From Deltaproteobacteria bacterium (GTDB taxonomy: Bacteria; Desulfobacterota; Syntrophia; Syntrophales; Fen-1087), in assembly GCA_026388595.1 (NCBI GenBank), contig JAPLJM010000203.1:1-9071 (forward strand): a stretch of DNA of 9,071 bases, given 5' to 3'. Under the pieces are notes generated by a model that saw nothing but the letters and a program-made list of their open reading frames with translations, was not told where the DNA came from and did no database searches. This document shows positions 5,911 through 9,071 of the stretch, one piece after another (positions within the stretch are counted from its first letter, which is position 1; every line of letters starts with the position of its first letter). Position numbers and translations under genes: made by a program.

Positions 5911-7800
5911 TTAAATACCCTCTGGCTTTTCCAGTTCATCGATGAAGGGAATCGTCAGTTCGTAAGCCCCGTAAGCCAGCACGGCCTTGAAGGGGAAAGG
6001 GGCTTTTTCGAAAACCTTGAGCATGGATTTATTGTCGGCCAGGACATCCGCTGTGAACCCTTCGACGCCATGCTCCCGGGCGACGCGAATGAGCAGGTTG
6101 AACAGGAAGGTTGCAACCCCCCGTCCCTGGTAGGTTTCATCCACTACAAAAGCGGTATCGGCATAGGGTTTGTCCATGTCCTTCCGGCGCACATATCGGG
6201 CCTCGGCGACAATCCTTTCCCGTCCGGATTCCTCGATCACACCAACCAGCGACATCACCGAACGGTAATCCACGTTGACATATTCCTGCATCCGGCCATG
6301 GGGCATGGTTTTAATGGGACTGAAGTACCGGTAATAAACAGCCTGGTCGGAAAAGCGATAGAATAAACGGCGCATTTCATCTTCATCGGAAGGCTTGATC
6401 GCCCGAAAACGAATATTTAGACCCTCTTTGAAAGTATGAGCGCAGGTAATTTTTTCCGGATAAAGATGTCCCGATTCGGCATAATAAATCTGATCCGCAT
6501 AGAGAATTTTAGCTTCCTTGGCCTGCCGGACCAGCTCTGCCCGGTCATCGGGATGGGCGATATCGACCAGGGCCTGTGCCCGCTCGCGGATGGTCCTTCC
6601 CGTCAGATAGGCGACGCCATACTCCGTAATGATCATATCCAGAGACTCGCGATTGGAAAACTGGTAGGGGTAGTCAGCGACGGAAAGGACAATATTGGCT
6701 TGTCCTTTCCGGCTCCGGCTGGGGAGTGCAAAGAGCGTCCGTCCGTTTTTCGAAAGCGCCGCACCGGCAAAAAGTTCCTGAACGGCGCCCGGACCGGCGG
6801 TTACATTGCCCCTGCCGGCGTGCAAGGCGATATCCCCCGTCAGATCAGCTTTTCTTGCGGGCAGGATAGCGATATATTGGCTATTCAAGCCGATATTTTT
6901 TGGATCCTGGATAACATCGATGGGTTGGAATTCGACCAATGGGTTGAGGTTCAGCCAGCGCATGAGCTCCGCCGTTCCCAGGGCATAGGATGCCAGTGAT
7001 TTTCCTGGAAAAAAGGCCTTGCGGCGGTTCGTTACGGCGCCGCTCCTAACCAGGTCCATCAGGGCATCGGTGAAGAACGGCGTATGGATTCCCAGGTGTT
7101 TTTTCCGGGTCAGATGCAGACCCAGGGCATCGTAAAGCGGGCCAATGGAAAAGGAAAGGCAACTGCCGTCCGCGATGACAGAGGCAACATGGGATGCCAG
7201 CTTGCTATATACTTCGTTGACGGGCCATCGCTCCAGATAAATGGGCGGTTCCGTGGCCATGACGAAGTAGTCAAATTCTTCGGCGCGCACCAGGGTATCA
7301 CCCAGGGTTCGGGGGATCTGTTCATTTATTTCACCCACCACCACCGCTGCATGTTCCATGGCATGGCGCGCCACGTCGACCCCCACGCCAAGACTGGCAT
7401 AGCCGGATTCGTCAAAGGGTGTGATTTGAATAAAGGCCATATCAATGCTAATGGCGCCCGATTTAAATAACCAGGGAATGCGGGAAAACCGGCTCGGGAT
7501 CAGATCGACCCGCCCTTCCCGGATGGATGCGCTGGCCATCCAGCCGGAATAGAAGGTTTTCAGGCGATATTTTTTAGAGTAGCGTGCATCGATGGACAGC
7601 GTGTCCCCCAGGCTGATCAATTGAATCATCTCCAGATCCTGAAGGTTCGTTTGATCGGAGGCCATCAAGTGCTTCACCAACGTTCGGGGCTCGGCCATGC
7701 CCGTTCCCAGAAAGATGCTCATCCCCGGTTCAACGCACGCCAAGACGTCTTTTGGTGATACGATCTTTTCTTTCCAGAACAGGGTTCTTCGATCGGTCAT
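5911..7800 (-). CDS. Fusion of acetyl-CoA hydrolase/CoA-transferase-like domain with a GNAT acetyltransferase
   Basis: This is a 629-residue two-domain cytoplasmic protein. Residues about 10-430 match the acetyl-CoA hydrolase/4-hydroxybutyrate CoA-transferase family: LGIHT-FF-DALMDL near 236-250, GAALSKNG (346-353), ITEYGVAYLTGRTIRERA (391-408) and IAHPDDR. Residues about 462-620 form a GNAT domain opening with RFRAIKPSDEDEM. Its acetyl-CoA loop is Q558-GR-G561-V-A563, and DNKSMLKVFEK follows. Compared with characterised family members as I recall them, the covalent-catalysis Glu of HTEM is P241, the Asn of the NHP segment is Q298 and the second Gly of GxGG is A339, while the TEYG glutamate (E393) is kept. 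The GNAT half, including YFSPIK and D548 near the usual Glu base, resembles Pat-type protein lysine acetyltransferases. Inference: the first domain may bind CoA/acyl-CoA without transferring it and regulate the GNAT. The ATG at 7800 has AAAGGAG six bases upstream. It is last in an operon, 16 bp after the bactofilin-like gene. Substrate unknown. Confidence 0.9.
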   Translation of the reverse strand: MTDRRTLFWKEKIVSPKDVLACVEPGMSIFLGTGMAEPRTLVKHLMASDQTNLQDLEMIQLISLGDTLSIDARYSKKYRLKTFYSGWMASASIREGRVDLIPSRFSRIPWLFKSGAISIDMAFIQITPFDESGYASLGVGVDVARHAMEHAAVVVGEINEQIPRTLGDTLVRAEEFDYFVMATEPPIYLERWPVNEVYSKLASHVASVIADGSCLSFSIGPLYDALGLHLTRKKHLGIHTPFFTDALMDLVRSGAVTNRRKAFFPGKSLASYALGTAELMRWLNLNPLVEFQPIDVIQDPKNIGLNSQYIAILPARKADLTGDIALHAGRGNVTAGPGAVQELFAGAALSKNGRTLFALPSRSRKGQANIVLSVADYPYQFSNRESLDMIITEYGVAYLTGRTIRERAQALVDIAHPDDRAELVRQAKEAKILYADQIYYAESGHLYPEKITCAHTFKEGLNIRFRAIKPSDEDEMRRLFYRFSDQAVYYRYFSPIKTMPHGRMQEYVNVDYRSVMSLVGVIEESGRERIVAEARYVRRKDMDKPYADTAFVVDETYQGRGVATFLFNLLIRVAREHGVEGFTADVLADNKSMLKVFEKAPFPFKAVLAYGAYELTIPFIDELEKPEGI

Positions 7801-7816
7801 GCCGCACTCCTTTGGA

Positions 7817-8656
7817 TCAAACTTTTTTCGTGCCGAATCTGGTGATGATTACACCACCCAGACCCAGAACAATCGCCAACACTTTGATCATCCAGCCCAC
7901 ATAGGGAATCCAGCCGATGAACCACAGGATCAGCAACCCCCAGAAGGTATGGCGGATAAGACTGTTATTCGGCCTTCTTATCCGAGACAGGACCCTCTCA
8001 CCCAGAATCTGGGCGACGGCAATGAATCCGAAAACGGCGGCACAGACGACCAGAACGATTTCCAGTGGAATCAAAACAATTCCGATTACCGAGAGCGCCA
8101 ACAAAACGGCGATGGGGGCAATGACCAGCAAACCGACAAATCCCACGATCGATGCCCGGTAGGTATGCTGTGTAATGCACTCGGAGATGACGATGATCGG
8201 TTTCGGGATCAGGGCGACAATCATCATGGCGATGACGAGGATGGCCATAAAAACGACTGCAGAAAAAATGGCGAAGAGCCAGGACCAGCCTTCCCAATCG
8301 TCGCTCAAGAGATCCGAGATGGCATCTGAAATATTCGAGGAATTGATCTCTGTCAGGGTGCCGCGAACATCCGCGCCGTTACCCAGGGCGACGATTCCGC
8401 CCAGGGCAACAACATCGCCGCCCACCACGGCTGTCCGTGTCAGCACGGCGGACCCGCCGATCACCACAACATTTTGTTCAACCGTTCCGTTCACGGTGAT
8501 CTGGCCGCCAAAGACGACCACATTTTGGACCTTCACGCTTTCTTCAATCACAACATCGCTGTTGATTTTTACGATGCTGGTCGTTTCTGCAGCTGCGCCG
8601 GTCGTGAGTCCAAGGAGCATCAGCAGGGCCGCCAGGCAGTTTAAACCTCTTTTCAT
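7817..8656 (-). CDS. Exported bactofilin-like beta-repeat protein with membrane-spanning C-terminal domain
   Basis: This 279-residue protein begins with a signal peptide (MKRGLNCLAALL through GAAAETT, residues 1-25). Residues 28-104 hold short beta-strand repeats of the bactofilin/beta-helix type: VQNVVVFGG (43-51), EQNVVVIGG (60-68) and GGDVVALGG (79-87), spaced by 17-19 residues. After an acidic linker (DLLSDDWEGW), hydrophobic segments at about 125-150, 168-190, 191-218 and 238-272 should cross the inner membrane; the C-terminus ends RFGTKKV. With a cleaved signal peptide the repeat domain would lie in the periplasm, unlike cytoplasmic bactofilin filaments. Annotation pipelines often call such proteins polymer-forming cytoskeletal. 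I do not recognise a proven function. The ATG at 8656 is preferred over the in-frame TTG at 8713, because the latter overlaps the DedA-like gene, has no Shine-Dalgarno site and buries the signal peptide. AAGGG lies upstream of the ATG. It sits 22 bp after the dedA-like stop and 16 bp before the fusion gene. Confidence 0.82.
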   Translation of the reverse strand: MKRGLNCLAALLMLLGLTTGAAAETTSIVKINSDVVIEESVKVQNVVVFGGQITVNGTVEQNVVVIGGSAVLTRTAVVGGDVVALGGIVALGNGADVRGTLTEINSSNISDAISDLLSDDWEGWSWLFAIFSAVVFMAILVIAMMIVALIPKPIIVISECITQHTYRASIVGFVGLLVIAPIAVLLALSVIGIVLIPLEIVLVVCAAVFGFIAVAQILGERVLSRIRRPNNSLIRHTFWGLLILWFIGWIPYVGWMIKVLAIVLGLGGVIITRFGTKKV

Positions 8657-8678
8657 CAATGAATCCCTTTCTCGTCCG

Positions 8679-9071
8679 TCATTCAGGTTGTCGACGCTGA
8701 CGGAAATACTCAATTACAGCGGGCAGGACGGAAATAATGATAATGGCCAAAATGACCAGCGTAAAGTTTTGCTTCACCATCGGAAGATTACCAAAATAAT
8801 ATCCGCCAAAAATAAAAACGGCCACCCAGGCGATTCCGCCAGCCACGTTGTAGCAGATAAAATGGGAGTACGTCATCCTGCCGATGCCGGCGACAAAAGG
8901 GGCAAAAGTCCGAATGATCGGAACGAACCGGGCAATCACGATGGTTTTCCCGCCGTATTTTTCATAAAATTGATGGGTCCGCTCCAGGTATTCTGTTTTG
9001 AAAAAACGGCCGGTGTCTCTTTGGAATACCTTGGGGCCCACATAGTGCCCGATCATATAGTTGACCGTATC
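8679..9071 (-). CDS. DedA family (VTT-domain) membrane protein, C-terminal part
   Basis: The 130 visible codons encode the C-terminal part of a DedA-family inner-membrane protein; the start lies beyond the right edge. The VTT-domain hallmark is clear: ARFVPIIRTFAPFVAGIGRM, matching the conserved F-x-R-x-x-P-x-x-R-x-x-x-P-x-x-A-G-x-x-x-M pattern. Its two arginines are essential in studied members. Before it, DTVNYMIGHYVGPKVF matches the usual GYxIGxxxGPK-like segment. Two hydrophobic helices follow (NVAGGIAWVAVFIFGGYYFG and the VILAIIIISVLPAVIEYF stretch), ending with a basic tail, FRQRRQPE. DedA proteins are linked to membrane homeostasis, and some flip undecaprenyl-phosphate or phospholipids; which one applies here cannot be told. 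It is followed at 22 bp by the bactofilin-like gene, so it probably leads or precedes this envelope-related operon. Confidence 0.92.
   Translation of the reverse strand, partial: DTVNYMIGHYVGPKVFQRDTGRFFKTEYLERTHQFYEKYGGKTIVIARFVPIIRTFAPFVAGIGRMTYSHFICYNVAGGIAWVAVFIFGGYYFGNLPMVKQNFTLVILAIIIISVLPAVIEYFRQRRQPE

Noticed and set aside
6436..6999. 187-codon open frame on the plus strand
   Set aside because: Antisense to the fusion gene, with no recognisable motif.
7697..8329. 210-codon plus-strand frame with a very Asp/Asn/Gln/Gly-rich product
   Set aside because: It runs antisense across the end of one gene and the start of another. Its odd composition is what the reverse of hydrophobic membrane codons (Ile, Val, Leu) gives.
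8657..8713. Longer start (TTG at 8713) for the bactofilin-like gene
   Set aside because: It would overlap the DedA-like gene, has no Shine-Dalgarno site, and would put 19 polar residues ahead of a good signal peptide.

Overview
The window looks like a chromosomal segment of an anaerobic deltaproteobacterium, perhaps near Syntrophus/Smithella (Syntrophia). This is inferred from an FdhE formate dehydrogenase accessory protein, a CoA-transferase-family domain fused to a GNAT acetyltransferase, moderate GC content and the general protein flavour. No marker gene fixes the taxon. I see no mobile element, phage gene, CRISPR array, tRNA or rRNA. Gene density is high, and the only intergenic space above 100 bp is the 223-bp divergent region at 1816-2038.

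Layout. Positions 1-1815 are on the minus strand. In transcription order they hold fdhE (formate dehydrogenase maturation), nth (endonuclease III, overlapping fdhE by 8 bp) and the first 80 codons of gap (glyceraldehyde-3-phosphate dehydrogenase), which runs off the left edge and has its own near-consensus sigma70-type promoter. The 1816-2038 region carries back-to-back candidate promoters. One reads left into fdhE-nth and the other reads right into a two-gene operon on the plus strand. That operon is a SurA-type periplasmic peptidyl-prolyl isomerase/chaperone (2039-3007) followed by uvrA (3004-5859), the damage-recognition ATPase of nucleotide excision repair. Both genes appear to start with TTG, and they overlap by 4 bp.

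The right third (5911-9071) is a minus-strand operon converging on uvrA. It begins off the right edge with a DedA-family membrane protein, followed by a signal-peptide protein with a bactofilin-like beta-repeat domain and a multi-spanning membrane domain. It ends with a 629-residue fusion of an acetyl-CoA hydrolase/CoA-transferase-like domain and a GNAT domain. Spacings of 22 and 16 bp suggest co-transcription.

Most of the window is housekeeping: DNA repair by base excision (nth) and nucleotide excision (uvrA), envelope folding (surA, dedA-like), glycolysis/gluconeogenesis (gap) and formate metabolism (fdhE). The most interesting item is the fusion protein. Its CoA-transferase half seems to have lost three catalytic-site residues, including the glutamate that forms the covalent CoA thioester, while its GNAT half resembles the GNAT of Pat-type protein lysine acetyltransferases. 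It may be a CoA- or acyl-CoA-responsive acetyltransferase rather than a CoA-transferase. A second point is the N-terminal cofactor region of gap, where the usual NAD-specifying Asp is replaced by Ser-Arg.
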